This document shows, piece after piece, positions 10,387-21,223 of a stretch of DNA of 64,000 bases. The DNA is from Curvularia sp. ZM96 (taxonomy: Eukaryota > Ascomycota > Dothideomycetes > Pleosporales > Pleosporaceae): positions 4,216,001 through 4,280,000 of the forward strand of contig JAJGBQ010000001.1 of the NCBI GenBank assembly GCA_022457065.1, written 5' to 3'. How positions within the stretch are numbered: position 1 is the stretch's first letter; each line of letters opens with the position of its first letter. The position numbers were made by a program, and so were the translations under genes. Below the pieces are notes generated by a model that did not search any database, was not told the DNA's origin, and was given only the letters and a program-made list of their open reading frames with translations.

Positions 10387-11874
10387 TCATGCGCCGCCTG
10401 CTCGGCCGGTGGTGGTGGCCGTAGTAGGCTGGTCGTTATTCCAGGTAAGGTAGGTGTGGTCGCCCAATTTCCTGGCAGCATGTTAGCAATACGTTTACAT
10501 CAAAGACTTGGAAAAAACAAACCTAGGCTTAATGAGATGCGTGGCGAGGAAAACAGCGCCTAGCAATATGCAAAGACCACCAACGACAAGATAGGCGATG
10601 CCGAGGAAGGGATTCTTGCCACCCATGACAGTCCTGGTGGAGATGAGGATTGACTTGGTGCCAGCATACTTGTCAACAGGGAAACCTAGCTACGTGTTAG
10701 CTTCTGTCAAGGAGGAGTCGGGTAACTACATACGGTCGTAAATCTTCAGACGATAAGTACCAGCCCTCAAAGTATCCTTGTCATTGCGCTGGTACAGTTT
10801 GCTGAAAGTCGGCAATCCTGCCGTCCTCATCCACACCTGGAACTGCTCCCAAGTGTGCAGATCGGGCAGCTCGTCGCCGTATTCTCCATTGGGGTATTGC
10901 TCCTGCCAGTTTGGTGGAGGAACCACTTCATTCGGCTTGTACTTGGTCTTTCCATACAGATCTCCCTCGTGGCTCCAGGATGTGCCCTCGACCGTCATGT
11001 TGTAGGAATTGATCTCGTTGCCGTCTGCATCCTGCACAGCATTGTCCAGAGTCAGGTTACCAAAGGTGTCATTGAACATGGAGTTGGCAATGAGACCGCA
11101 AGGGTAGTAAGGCTTTCCATTGGGCGCTACAGCCAAGGGATCACAGTCACCGGAGCTGAGATCGCTGGCACTCCTGACGTCGCCTCTGAGCTGCTGGATG
11201 TCGACTGATTTGACGTATCGGCGGTGGTTCTGGTAGAAGTTGGTGAGGCGGTAGTAGAAGAGAATCGGCGGGGCGATGTCGGCCGGGATGGTGAAGCTCA
11301 GAATGCAGACGTTGGTCTCGAGGGTGACGCCCTGGGGCTGGAATGTATAGTTGTCCCGTGCCCAACCCCACTGAGGCGCCGTCTGCATGCCTTTGCCGCT
11401 GAATGTTGCCGATACGCGGTCCGAGGGAATTGGCTTGAGGTCGTTGCCTAGGCTGGCATTGTAGTCGAGCCTAGCCGGAGGCGCAGTGTTGTTGCAGTTG
11501 GTATAGTCAATCGAGATCTCCTGGACCTGCGCACTGGCGTAGATGAGCAGCCCGCCAATGGGCGCGAAGATGACGCCGACGAGGAAGAAGAGTGGGAGGA
11601 CCGTCTTTGGCGTCAGGATGGGTCTGTCGCATTGTTAGCCGTTATTCGTCCTTGTCGATGGTTGCTCAGACGCACTGCCATGCTTTCAGACGCTGCTGCC
11701 TGAAGGCGGTATCTGTTGTCGCTTTAGCATTCCCGTCCTTTGCGCACAGCCGTCGCAAGTCTCTGGAAGGCTCTTACTTGGTGGCCTCTTGCTCTTTGCC
11801 TTCTTCGGCTCGTCGCGGGCTGGATCCTGGCTGGATATCGAGTCGGTATGCTCGACCTGCTCTGTTCGCGACAT
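10387..11874 (-). CDS. CDC50: CDC50/LEM3 family, beta subunit of P4-ATPase lipid flippase
   Basis: Five exons: 11778-11874, 11676-11712, 10734-11623, 10523-10685 and 10387-10471, giving 423 aa. Introns are 65, 52, 48 and 51 nt. The protein has the family plan: a charged cytoplasmic N-terminus, a first membrane helix after L-T-P-K-T-V-L-P (about residues 52-76), a large lumenal domain, and a second helix near the C-terminus (G-I-A-Y-L-V-V-G-G-L). The lumenal domain has paired cysteines (C-N-N-T, G-D-C-D-P, Y-P-C-G-L-I-A-N-S-M-F-N-D-T-F) and N-glycosylation sites. The closing motifs F-P-V-x-x-Y-x-G-T-K-S and H-L-I-K-P-R-K-L-G-D-H-T-Y-L-T-W are typical. It would act with Drs2/Dnf-type ATPases in phospholipid flipping in Golgi, endosome and plasma membranes. 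Confidence 0.93.
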
Positions 11875-12784
11875 GGTGCTGTGTCCACGCGAATCCGCGG
11901 ATCGGTCGGTGGGGGGTGAGTGTTCAGGTACAGTCGTTTACGGGTGCAAGGTGATGAGAACGCGCGGTTTGGAGCGTTTGGCCAAGGCGTTGTCCCAAAT
12001 TAGTTACAGAAGAGGCCGCGCCACGCCTTACGGAGCTTACATATCCCCGCTCGCACGTCCGGACCCCGAGACCCTGAACGAATGTAGCCCGAGAGGATAC
12101 CAGTGGAACAGCAAATATGACAAACCATTTTACAAAGAAAGCACAAAATTACATTGCTGTCTGTGTGCTGTCCGCAGCATACATGCGCATTGGTGTGATG
12201 GTGATTATTATTATTATTATTCGGCTTACTGCCCAGACTAAGGCGCTTCATTTACAAGGCGTCGCACGTATACAGAGTGGAGCATGCATCGGGCAATCTA
12301 ATCAAATGATTGTATTCTGATCTATCACTACCAGAAAGGAAAAGCCTGCATGTGCGGCGTCAAGAGCCATGGAAAACATCTGTGGAGTATCCATTCGTGT
12401 GAGCTGGGGGTATCGCATGCCGTAGACAAAGAAGATGGCAACAAACAACAAACAAAGACCCAAAAACGCCAAAGGGAGGACAGTGCCTAGTGTCCCAAAC
12501 GCCTGCCCATGCCAACAAACAAAAGAGATCCTTCAAGAGACAAGGATGAGAAACGCCATTCATACAATCATGCCGAAGGCGACGAGTGTGTGTCGCAACA
12601 ATCGACTCGGATCAGCCTTGTGTGGGAAGGGGGAGCCGACTCATTTAGTGAGGCCGTAAGATGCTATGCGCAAATTGGTGCATCGTGAAGGGGATAAAGA
12701 AGAACAAGAAGAAATACTCTGTGTAAATGACCGATATGAGTAGCAGCTGCTGGATGTTACGTGTACCGAAGAATGCAAATGTGC
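11875..12784. other. intergenic, CDC50 promoter and 3' side of the SWIRM gene
   Basis: About 0.9 kb with no recognised gene. It contains the (ATT)6 microsatellite at 12204-12221, which creates a spurious poly-Asn frame on the minus strand. Confidence 0.5.
12204..12221. repeat. (ATT)6 microsatellite
   Basis: Six uninterrupted ATT units in the intergenic region upstream of CDC50. Confidence 0.9.
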
Positions 12785-13948
12785 TCAAAGGTATTGGCGG
12801 AAGTAGTCGGGGTTGAACCAGCCGACCCGGTCGTAAGACTGCCAAAGTTTACTAGCCTTGTTGACGTCAATCTTGCATGCCTGTTGGGCGTCGGTCTTGC
12901 GGAACTCCTTGCCAATTCTCAGCGCCTCGATGCGAGCCTGGAAGATGCGGCGTTTGCTGGTGAGGTACGTGGCACAGTTGAGGCGGAGGGTGCCTGCAAG
13001 ATTGAGCTCAGCCTCGTGCAGCAGGTCGCGATCGGGATCGTCGACAAGCGAGAGGGCCTGGCCCTTCCACTCAGCCTTGAGGATCTTGTTGTTGCCTTTG
13101 GGCAGTGTGTCTAGTGGTGGTGAGTAGTCTGGGATGGCATTGTAATCGGAGTCGTCGCGGTTTGTGGCTGGGCGGGCAGGCTTGGGAGAGACGGATGAGG
13201 GAGAGGCGGAGGTAGGCTTTGGAGTAGGCTCGAATGACTCGTAGACCTGTGTAAGGGGGCTGCGCTTGGCCTTGGGTGCGCGAGGCGTACGGGGAGGCAT
13301 GCGTGGAAGCGCGACCTTTGGCTGGCGGGCTCTGGCAGAGGGAGCGGGAGCCAGCTTCTTGAGGGCGGTGCGCTTCTGGACGCCAGTCGGGCGGCCGTAG
13401 TAGTCGTCGAAACGACGCTCTTGAGCCCACCAGCTTCGGGGGTTCTTGGTGGCCGAAGCAAAGACGTTGGAGCGGAAGGAGATGGCGAGTTCGTAGTCAG
13501 CGCGGCTTGGTTTGCTGTGCAGGCGCGCATACTCTTGCGACTTCATGTGCTCGGTGATGGCGTCTTGCGAGGCGGAGTCGGCCGACTCCTGGGGGAAGAG
13601 CGGTATTTCGGCGACCGAGACGGCCGTATCGGCAGAAACAAAGAGTTGGGGGTCGCGTGTGCCTTGGTCGTCGACACAGTCCATGTTTTCCTTTTGTGCG
13701 TGCGGGTCGTAGGGGGAGATTGGGGGCGAAGCGTAGGCAATGCGGTGAGTTGCTGCCTGGCAGGCCTTGAGGTCGGCGCTCGTCATGGGCTTCAATTGGA
13801 CCGAATTGAAGGAAGTAAAGGGCGATTGAGTAGAGGCGGACGCAATTGAAGAGCCAAACGACTCTGAGCGCTGCATCTCTGGTGGGGAGAGGAGGGAGGA
13901 TACGGTGAGGCGGTTGCTTGGGGGAGTCTTATGAGGCGCGTTTGCCAT
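12785..13948 (-). CDS. SWIRM-domain protein of the Fun19 type
   Basis: Intronless, 387 aa from the ATG at 13946-13948. An in-frame ATG at 14090-14092 would add 48 residues that look like untranslated leader, so it is not preferred. The N-terminal two thirds are low complexity and rich in Ser, Pro and Lys, with a conserved-looking block around K-N-P-R-S-W-W-A-Q-E-R. The C-terminal ~85 residues form a SWIRM helical domain, including L-L-H-x-A-E-L, L-R-L-N-C-A-T-Y-L-T-S-K-R-R-I-F, and the closing W-F-N-P-D-Y-F. In yeast Fun19/YOR338W and fission yeast Laf1/Laf2 this domain lies at the C-terminus, as here. Likely nuclear and chromatin-linked; the precise role is unknown. Confidence 0.85.
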   Translation of the reverse strand: MANAPHKTPPSNRLTVSSLLSPPEMQRSESFGSSIASASTQSPFTSFNSVQLKPMTSADLKACQAATHRIAYASPPISPYDPHAQKENMDCVDDQGTRDPQLFVSADTAVSVAEIPLFPQESADSASQDAITEHMKSQEYARLHSKPSRADYELAISFRSNVFASATKNPRSWWAQERRFDDYYGRPTGVQKRTALKKLAPAPSARARQPKVALPRMPPRTPRAPKAKRSPLTQVYESFEPTPKPTSASPSSVSPKPARPATNRDDSDYNAIPDYSPPLDTLPKGNNKILKAEWKGQALSLVDDPDRDLLHEAELNLAGTLRLNCATYLTSKRRIFQARIEALRIGKEFRKTDAQQACKIDVNKASKLWQSYDRVGWFNPDYFRQYL

Positions 13949-16345
13949 TGCGTAGTGTAGGAAGAAGGTTTGTGCTCTGACTAGAAGCGAGCGCCCGGGA
14001 CAGCGGCGGTGTTTAATAAAAGGGAGACGGACAGTCGCAGGCAGGTAAGCAAAAGGGCTGGCGCGGGTCGTGGTGTAAAAAAAGAGCAGCAATGGTTGGG
14101 TAGGAGGGTCAACTATGGTAGCCTTGAGCGTGGATGAGTAACTGGCTTCGCCACCGTTATATCGTCAGACGCAACCAGGTGCGAACGTGACCGTGGAAGG
14201 CGGCCGAAACGTCCGAATGGAAGAGGCGCTTATGCAATTCCGGCGGGCAGGGCAGGGCCAGTTTAGTCAAGCCAGCAGCAGAAGCAGATGGCAGCGGACA
14301 GGCAGTGCGGAGATAGGACGAGCGATGGGGGAGCAAGCCAGCCAGCAAGCAAGCAAGCAATCTTGCCGAAACAGGACGGGGGTGGGTGACAAGACCGACG
14401 AGTTATAGGCCGCAGGGTTTCAGCAGGCTACAGGACGGTGTGACTCTGGCTTTGAGACAGACTGGCGGCCATGTGCTAGCGGACCAGACAAAGAGGGTGT
14501 GCGGTTGGCGCGTGCCAGTGCGAGCGGCCGTCAGTGCAGTGCAGGCATGGCTATAGTGTTGTGCTGTGCGCGCGGCCGGGAGGGAGGGAGGGAGAGGCTG
14601 ACCAATGTGGGCGGCCAAGAAGAGAGTCGAAGGACGAGGAAAAGGGCGGGCGATCCAATAACGACGGCCAATCCCAGGTGAGGCGGCAAACGAGCGGCGG
14701 GCTCACGTCGCAGTCAGAGGAGTCACGGCGTTTGGGCAATGCGCATCGCTGGCTCCGTGGGTGTGGTGCGCCAACCCCGGCTGGGCCATGCCATCTCCCC
14801 ATCTCACGCCCTCATCATTCACGTATCCATTGCGCCCATTGTGCCTGCTGGCCGCCCCAGCCAGGCGTGCTTTTGCCATTGCGTCGCCCGCCTGCCCGCC
14901 AGCGTGTCCCCGCGGGGCCCAATGCGTGTCTGGCAGCGCGCAATTGCACCCTGTGTGTCGGAACTGTCGACGGCCTCCGTCATCACGCTGCTTGGCTGGG
15001 CCAGTGGCCACCGCCAGGCTGACCGCCATGGGTCAATGCAAAGATGACCAATGTCGCCAGTGGCTGACGACAGGAGGGGGATGCTTGCACACACCTGTTC
15101 GTGAGCACTCATATCATCCATCAATCAATCAATTCACCAGGGCCCGTCAGCGGCGGCTACCGGGCAGCGTGCTGTGGAATTGCAGTTGCAATGTTCCGCC
15201 AGGGTCTTGTGATTCTCTCCACAGCCCCAGCGCCACCGTCTGGCATGTGAATGAAGGCCCCCTGTGCTCAGGTGGACAGCCGGCGAGGTCATTCACGGCT
15301 GCTGCCCTCGCTCTCCTCGTCCAGCCTCGACACTGGGCTGCCCACGGGACGCGGCCTGGGACACCCTCTTGATGCCTGGCGGTTATGACGACGGTTGCCG
15401 TCGTTGTCGCCGTGGCCTGGCTGATACGGATATCGCATGGTGTGTTATCGCCCTTATCGGGCTGTGGGGGAGGCGGGGTTCGTGCTGCAAGGCACCCCTT
15501 CCGCCCATTCCGCCCCTTCGACACCCGCCGGCCGCTGATTACCGCCACTGGCCAGACCTCGACTGTGAATCATCGGCGTTCCCTCGACATGCCATCGTCG
15601 TCTCTGTCACTGTGTGCGGCCCAGGCCGATGCCCAAGGGACATGCCGCTGCCCTCGACAAACCTAATCCACGGCTGCCAACTGGGCACGCGCCCTCGCTA
15701 CAACTCTCCTCTATGCGTCGACTGTATCGCCGTGCTAGTAGCGCCACGATCTGCGCCCATGGCCTGGACAGCCTAGGGCCACCCTGCCCGCTGGTCAGCC
15801 GATAGGCCAATGCAAGCAGATGATCCTCTTCTTCTCCGCCCCGTCTTGTTCCCAGATGATGCGACCAGAGCCCTGGCGTCCCTGCATCCGCCGTGCCTGC
15901 AACCTGCGAGCCCAACAAGCAAAGCTGCTGCTGTTCGTCTTCTGGTTCTCTGCGCTGCCGTGATGGCGTCACTCCCGACATGCACACCTCAAGGCACGCC
16001 CTGCCTAAAATAGCCCGCCCACGACACGCCGGCCTCCCGACCTCCGACGGCCAGCCATCCCATCCATGCATGCATGCATTCATACATGACAGTGACATGT
16101 CCAAAAAACAATGGCCCGATGCAATCAATGCCATGGTCTCGGGCCCGATTGCCAATAGCCCGCCCCGAATCGTGACGTAGCCCATTCTCCGGCTTCAGAA
16201 TCCGTAGTCGACTACGCAGCCATCCACTGCAACGCAATGCCATGTTCGTCTGGCAGGTGCTGGGTGCTCACGTGGCTCCCCAACTGACCGTGCCTTCCCC
16301 CACATACGTCACCGAATCAGCACGCCCTCACCGACACCCAACGCC
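13949..16345. other. long G+C-rich intergenic region between divergent SWIRM and SWIM genes
   Basis: 2.4 kb with high G+C and many accidental long frames (for example 14761-15372 plus, 15607-16185 minus) that overlap on both strands and match nothing. It contains AGGG repeats near 14580-14596, CAAG repeats near 14343-14360 and ATGC repeats near 16064-16078. It probably carries two promoters and long leaders. Confidence 0.5.
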
Positions 16346-17299
16346 ATGTCCCTGCCCAAGCGGCCTGCCAATCGTCGATTCCTAACCCACCTGTTCAACT
16401 CGCTAGCATCCCCATTGTCACCTGATGCACTCAACCAAGACTACCCCAGCCCCCTCGATAGCGCACCAGACACGGTAAAGAAGCAGTTACTGGCCTTGCA
16501 AGTCCTATTCCCAAACGAGTTTGTACCCGCGCTAGACGTGCTCGACCGGCAGCTGGTGACTCGGTTCCGCATTCGAGATGAACAACAGGCACACCATGAA
16601 GACGACGTGGTGATGGTCGGAGCAGGGGACGAGAGAGAGATCGAAGAAGAAGCACACATCAACAACGACACAAAACTCAACGAGAATGAGCATACGCGTA
16701 AGACTACCACGTCAGGTACCACGACGCAGTACCTGTCTATCACAGACGAAGAAGCAACAACAACATCAACATCAACAGATGCCATTCCTCCCCCAGCCCC
16801 ACCCAGTACCTCACTAAACAACAGCGACACCACACCAACAGTCTACTACGTCCGCTCCGCCCAACACCACCGCTCCTCACGCTACACCACCACCACCAGC
16901 AACAACACCTACGACCCCACCCCCAACTACCAAGTCCGTCTCTCTGCCTGGCACTGTTCCTGTCCCGCTTTTACCTTCGCCGCCTTCCCCACTTGCCCGT
17001 CTCCTGACCCTGATCCCGATCCTAGCAGTGTTGTTCCTGTCGATCCGTTTCAAACACCACAGCATCTCGATCATGATCTTGATCGTGAAGATGATGGTGG
17101 TGATGACGAAGACGACGACGACGCAGGTACGTGGTCCTTTGGCGGCATCAGTCTAGGCGACGACATGCCTCCCGTGTGCAAGCACCTGCTGGCCTGTTTG
17201 CTGGCGGACAAGTGTTCGCGTCTGTTTGGCGACAAGCTGCACGAGAGGTGGGTGAGTAGTGCCGAGGCGGCCGGGTGGGCGGCGGGTTGGGGGGATTGA
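16346..17299 (+). CDS. SWIM zinc-finger protein, Sws1/Shu2/ZSWIM7-like
   Basis: Intronless, 317 aa. The SWIM motif is split by a long insert: W-H-C-S-C-P-A-F (first two ligands, around residue 208) and V-C-K-H-L-L-A-C (last two, around residue 278), giving C-x-C...C-x-H. The N-terminus has a helical block (L-L-A-L-Q-V-L-F-P) that resembles the start of Shu2/Sws1 proteins. Between them are Thr/Ser-rich and acidic low-complexity runs, including an Asp-rich tract at about 245-270, making the protein longer than typical family members. In yeasts the Shu2/Sws1 family works with Rad51 paralogues to promote homologous recombination. Orthology is inferred from the motif and layout and should be treated as likely, not certain. 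Confidence 0.75.
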   Translation: MSLPKRPANRRFLTHLFNSLASPLSPDALNQDYPSPLDSAPDTVKKQLLALQVLFPNEFVPALDVLDRQLVTRFRIRDEQQAHHEDDVVMVGAGDEREIEEEAHINNDTKLNENEHTRKTTTSGTTTQYLSITDEEATTTSTSTDAIPPPAPPSTSLNNSDTTPTVYYVRSAQHHRSSRYTTTTSNNTYDPTPNYQVRLSAWHCSCPAFTFAAFPTCPSPDPDPDPSSVVPVDPFQTPQHLDHDLDREDDGGDDEDDDDAGTWSFGGISLGDDMPPVCKHLLACLLADKCSRLFGDKLHERWVSSAEAAGWAAGWGD

Positions 17300-17567
17300 A
17301 TGCAACTATGGGTCAAAGTTAGTTAGATACCTGGGGAATCAACCAGTTAGCCAATCAGTCAATGCAAACGACAGAAAAAAAGAGAGACCGTAATCGTCAT
17401 ATTCTTTGCCTCATTCCCACCATCTAATTCACGTGCCTCATGTTATGCCATGCAACGACACATGTCTCTCTCTCTTTTCCCAAAAAGATCTCCGAGTGCT
17501 ATTGTTACACTACCAGCATCTTTCTTCTCTTTTCCTTTCCACTCCAAACTCAGCCCCGTCTGGCCTC

Positions 17568-18825
17568 TCAACCCTTCTTCTTCTGCTCCTCCTTAGCCTT
17601 GTCCTTGCCCTTCTCCCCCTCCTTAGCCTCACCCGCCTTGTCCTCCTTCTTATCCTTCTCTCCCTCTTTGCCCTCCTCCTTCTTCGCCTCCTTATCCTCG
17701 GCCTGCTGCTTGTTCTGTATCTTGTTCTCAATCAAGTCATGGAACGCAGTAATAGCCCGGATCAAGCTCGACAGGTAAATAGCCATGAGTTGGTCGTTTG
17801 TCTTGACGCTCATTGCCCGCGCAAGCTCGCCATTGTCGACCCCTCCTGCCTGGCCTGCCGCGGCTCCCACGCCGTTCGTTGCGCCGCCGACGGGGGCCGC
17901 CTTGGGCGTCGACAGGTTGGGAAGGAGGTTGAACACGTCTTGCAGGTTGCCCAGAATGGCGTGGTTGACGGGTAGGTCTTCGTCGAGCACCTTCTGCAGG
18001 TACTGTCCAATGTCGCGTAACCGTAGATGTAGGCCTTGCAGCGACTGCAGTTGTGAGGTTATGCGTGTCGAGAGCGTGCCGACGGCTACGTCGCGGATGT
18101 CACGGAGGAGGTGCTCGACACCAATCTCTTCTGCTTCCTCGGCTTCGATTATCGATGGTGTGTGGACAAACGTCTTGGAAGTGGTTGTGCCGTCCTGGAT
18201 GCAGTATTAGCACGGTTTTTGAATCCTTTTGCCCATATACGATGCATTGCATGAGCAAGCCAAGCGCAACTCACATCCTTGATCTCCTCAACCGCAAAGT
18301 AGGCGTCTGTTGGCACGCCCACTTCCTTGGGCTGTACATCAATGATGACCAGCAGCGGGTTTGGTGTATATCGCTTAAACAGCTCATTCACCTCCAAGTC
18401 TGATGCCCTCAGCTTGGGCCCAGTGTGGTACCAGCCGATGAGCTTCTCCCGTGCGTTGATCTTCTTGAACATGTCGTTCATCGACTCGACGTAATTGTGA
18501 TCTAAAAACCATACTGATGGATCTTTCTCGTCTTCCTCAAACGGTACTGCACATAGGTCAGCTCGTGTCAAGACTTCCCCGCCCGAGGGGGGGCAATTCA
18601 AGGGCTCAGGCGGCAAACTACGCCGTAGAGGGGCTACCCACCCGCAAAGCTGTTGGACACCCGTACGTTCTTGCCGTCATTCTGTCCGAGAAGCACCCCG
18701 ACTACTCTCCTCTTGGTGCCCTTGGCTTGTCGGCCATAATGGTCTGCGGCGGAAAGAAGCACAAGAGGCGCGACCGAGACGTTGCGGGTCACGAGCGACA
18801 GCGTTTCTGCTGTGGTGGCGGGCAT
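17568..18825 (-). CDS. RPN8: 26S proteasome regulatory subunit Rpn8 (PSMD7)
   Basis: Three exons: 18642-18825, 18275-18546 and 17568-18194 (360 aa). Introns are 95 nt (GTGGGT donor) and 80 nt (GTGAGT donor). The MPN domain covers about residues 10-150 (L-V-L-L-S-x-x-D-H-Y-G-R, V-V-G-V-L-L-G, W-Y-H-T-G-P-K-L). The JAMM zinc ligands of Rpn11 are absent, as expected for the non-catalytic partner. The middle has H-L-L-R-D-I-R and L-P-V-N-H-A-I-L motifs of Rpn8. The last ~60 residues are a Lys/Glu repeat tail, common in fungal Rpn8. It forms the heterodimer with Rpn11 in the proteasome lid. The start at 18823-18825 is preferred over an in-frame ATG at 18976-18978, because the extra residues would be translated from a minisatellite. 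Confidence 0.93.
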
Positions 18826-19364
18826 CCTGATGATGTGTGCCCAGTATCGCCGGTGTTTCGGTTGATTGCCCGGAAAGGAAGACGGCGGTGGTGGGTGCTG
18901 ACGGCGGTGGTAGGTGCTGACGGCGGTGGTAGGTGTTGACGGCGGTGGTGGGTGTTGATGCGGCTCTGCGATGGCCATCTAAGCTTTCGGAACTGGGTGA
19001 TGGTGAGTGGGTCAGAGCTCCGCGCTACAGTGGCCCGCCGAGCGCTGCGTCACCTAATAGGTAACCCCAGAATCCACACAAGTGTGATCACCACATACTA
19101 CACCAGTTGCAGAAAACATACAATATTCAAGCATTGGTATCTAGAGAAGGTGTAATAGTACATGCCGCGGATCTGCAAGATAGAAAAGCGCAAATTGTGG
19201 CAAGGCCATAGAATGGCCTCGGAGTATCTCGAAAAGAAGACATCTGAAACAAAGGAATAGAACGAAGATTACGAAGATGAGGACCTCATGCCCTGCTGTA
19301 GCTCCAAGAGCTCCGTGTCAAACATTACCGCGTGATATTCAAAGTGTACATAGCCAAGACACCT
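18826..19364. other. intergenic, RPN8 promoter and 3' side of PEX16
   Basis: Contains the 19-bp minisatellite directly upstream of RPN8; the rest is AT-richer with no gene seen. Confidence 0.55.
18882..18957. repeat. minisatellite, four copies of a 19-bp unit
   Basis: Units start at 18882, 18901, 18920 and 18939. Each reads ACGGCGGTGGTRGGTGYTG with only two variable positions. The array ends with no partial unit that I can define. It lies 57 bp upstream of the RPN8 start codon, in the presumed leader or promoter. Confidence 0.9.
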
Positions 19365-20661
19365 TCAAAGAGTGGCAGTGGGGAAGTAGTACTGGTCCCA
19401 GAGGAACTCGTAGTCTTCGATGACACCACCAACCATGTCGAGAAGAGGCTTGCCCTTCAGCTTTGAGGTTATAGAGTGTATCCAGGCCCTAGATTGGTCG
19501 TTAGCTCTATTCGCCATACCTAGACTTTGAGACTTACTTGGTGATGTTCTCGTAGAAGGCGCCACGCATCGCCCACCAGCCGAGAGACCAGCCTCGCTTC
19601 CGCAGCTCTTCCTTCTCTAGACCGGTCAATCCCCGCAAGCCTCCAGCTAAGCGCTCCTGGAAATCCTTCTTTGCCAATTGCCGGGCGCCATACTCGATGC
19701 TCACACCAATCAACCATGGCCGCCAGCTCTTCCGGTCGCCGCTAAAGTGTTGCATTGCCAACGCATAGGCAACCGGTCGCAAGATGTAGAGAATCTCGGC
19801 GAGCTCGCCCTTTCCGCTCACTCGGTGGAGAAGTGCTTTGGGTGGTTTGATATCGTCTGCTGTGAGTACCTTGGACAGGAGGTAGCTTGAGATATCTGAG
19901 GAATCTGGCAGGCTGGGCATCGACAGACCAGTCCTAGGCATAGTCCAATTCTCAGCCTCGACCGAGCGCTCGCTTGGCGGTGTGTCCATCCCATCCGCTG
20001 ACGCCGACGACTCCTCCAGTGAACTTGGGTCAATTTCTCGTTGGGGAAGCGGAGGAGATAGGAGAGGGCGAGAGTTGGTCAATCGCAGCAGCAGTAACCG
20101 GCATACGGCCTTTACCACCTCCAGCAGCACTACGACTCGCCATCGCATCTTCTCGCCCTTTCGTTTGGCCGCCATCTCCCATAGCAGCTCTGTGTATTGG
20201 ATCATCTGGAGTACTAGCGCAATTCGCTTGTAAGTGGGCGAGTGCTGTGTCCAGAACTTGGTATATCGATGGTGCGGGGTGACCGGGTGCCGTCGCGTCC
20301 CTGGCATTTGCGCCATGGCTTTGGCGAGAAGGGAATCATGGTATAGAGAGAGGACTTGGACGCCGCTGTGAACTATGCGAGTGTCAGTTGGAGAAGACGC
20401 GCCGCGAAGGAGCGCGCAACGTACGAGACTCTGATGCGATTTCGGATTCCCGGAAGCGTCCTAGACTTTTGTTAGCACCGTATCGGAGAGAACCCGCATG
20501 ACCGAATGCGTACCTGGAATGATATATGTCAGCGAGCGCAGCGCAGACTCGATCTGCGTCACGGCGCTGCTGTTTTTGGTGATGAAGTCAGAGTACATGC
20601 CCAGCCACTTCGGGGGCATGGACAGCACCTCGCCCGTCTTCTGCGTTGCTTGCTTGTACAT
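19365..20661 (-). CDS. PEX16: peroxisomal membrane biogenesis protein Pex16
   Basis: Four exons: 20514-20661, 20425-20460, 19538-20372 and 19365-19488 (380 aa). Introns of 53, 52 and 49 nt have GTACGC, GTACGT and GTAAGT donors. Pex16 features are visible: an N-terminal helical block (W-L-x-x-Y-S-D-F-I-T-K-N) leading to the L-T-Y-I-I-P-G-R-F motif, V-L-S-L-Y-H-D, the Y-T-x-x-x-L-W-E-M-A segment, and the C-terminal block with I-L-Y-I-L-R-P-V-A-Y-A. The last exon ends in Y-E-F-L-W-D-Q-Y-Y-F. In filamentous fungi Pex16 helps import peroxisomal membrane proteins and sets peroxisome and Woronin body formation. An acidic Ser-rich insert of about 60 residues separates the conserved blocks. Confidence 0.92.
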
Positions 20662-21223
20662 GGCTGCAATCGCTCAGCCAGCGCGCCTTGGAAGGTGGCG
20701 CGTGTGCGACGTGTACGTAGTGATGCTGGTGTATGCACGCGGGGATAGGAGACGAGACGAGACGGGTGAAGTCATGGGTTCGTTATCGCGTGCCCGGCCA
20801 AGTACCGAGGCACACGGCTACTACCCCAGACCAACACATCTCCGCAACACCATAGTAGTGCTTAGGCTTGGGACACTGCACCTGAACCGCGCAAGCCTTT
20901 TCGAGTCTTCGGTGTCTCTTTTACTAATCGATATCGCTGCCGACAAGAACAGGAACAAAGAGGGAACTCATCCTGAAGTGGGCGTGGCCCCCACGCTATT
21001 GCACATGATTACCCGTAGCAACGCCCTTTTGCCCTTTGCTTGCATCCGCTAAAAAAAAAGTACTATAGTTTGAGCAAGTCAAAAAGCTGTAGCGCGTCTG
21101 CCTAAAGAAACATCAGATGTGGCTTAGAAATAGGTCCATCTAGCACGTGACTACGCGAAAAGAAAAACTATTCTATGTGCCTCGTAGGAGTAGTAACATA
21201 GCCAAGTACGAAGCAATTGAACC
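20662..21223. other. intergenic, divergent promoters of PEX16 and the HD-domain gene
   Basis: 0.56 kb; no gene seen. A run of nine A occurs near 21052. Both flanking genes probably take their promoters from here. Confidence 0.5.

Noticed and set aside
12000..12251. Minus-strand frame with a poly-Asn/His stretch
   Set aside because: Produced by the (ATT)6 microsatellite; no other coding evidence.
14761..16185. Long open frames (203 codons plus strand, 192 codons minus strand) between the SWIRM and SWIM genes
   Set aside because: They overlap each other and other frames on both strands in G+C-rich DNA, have no domain pattern and no plausible start context.
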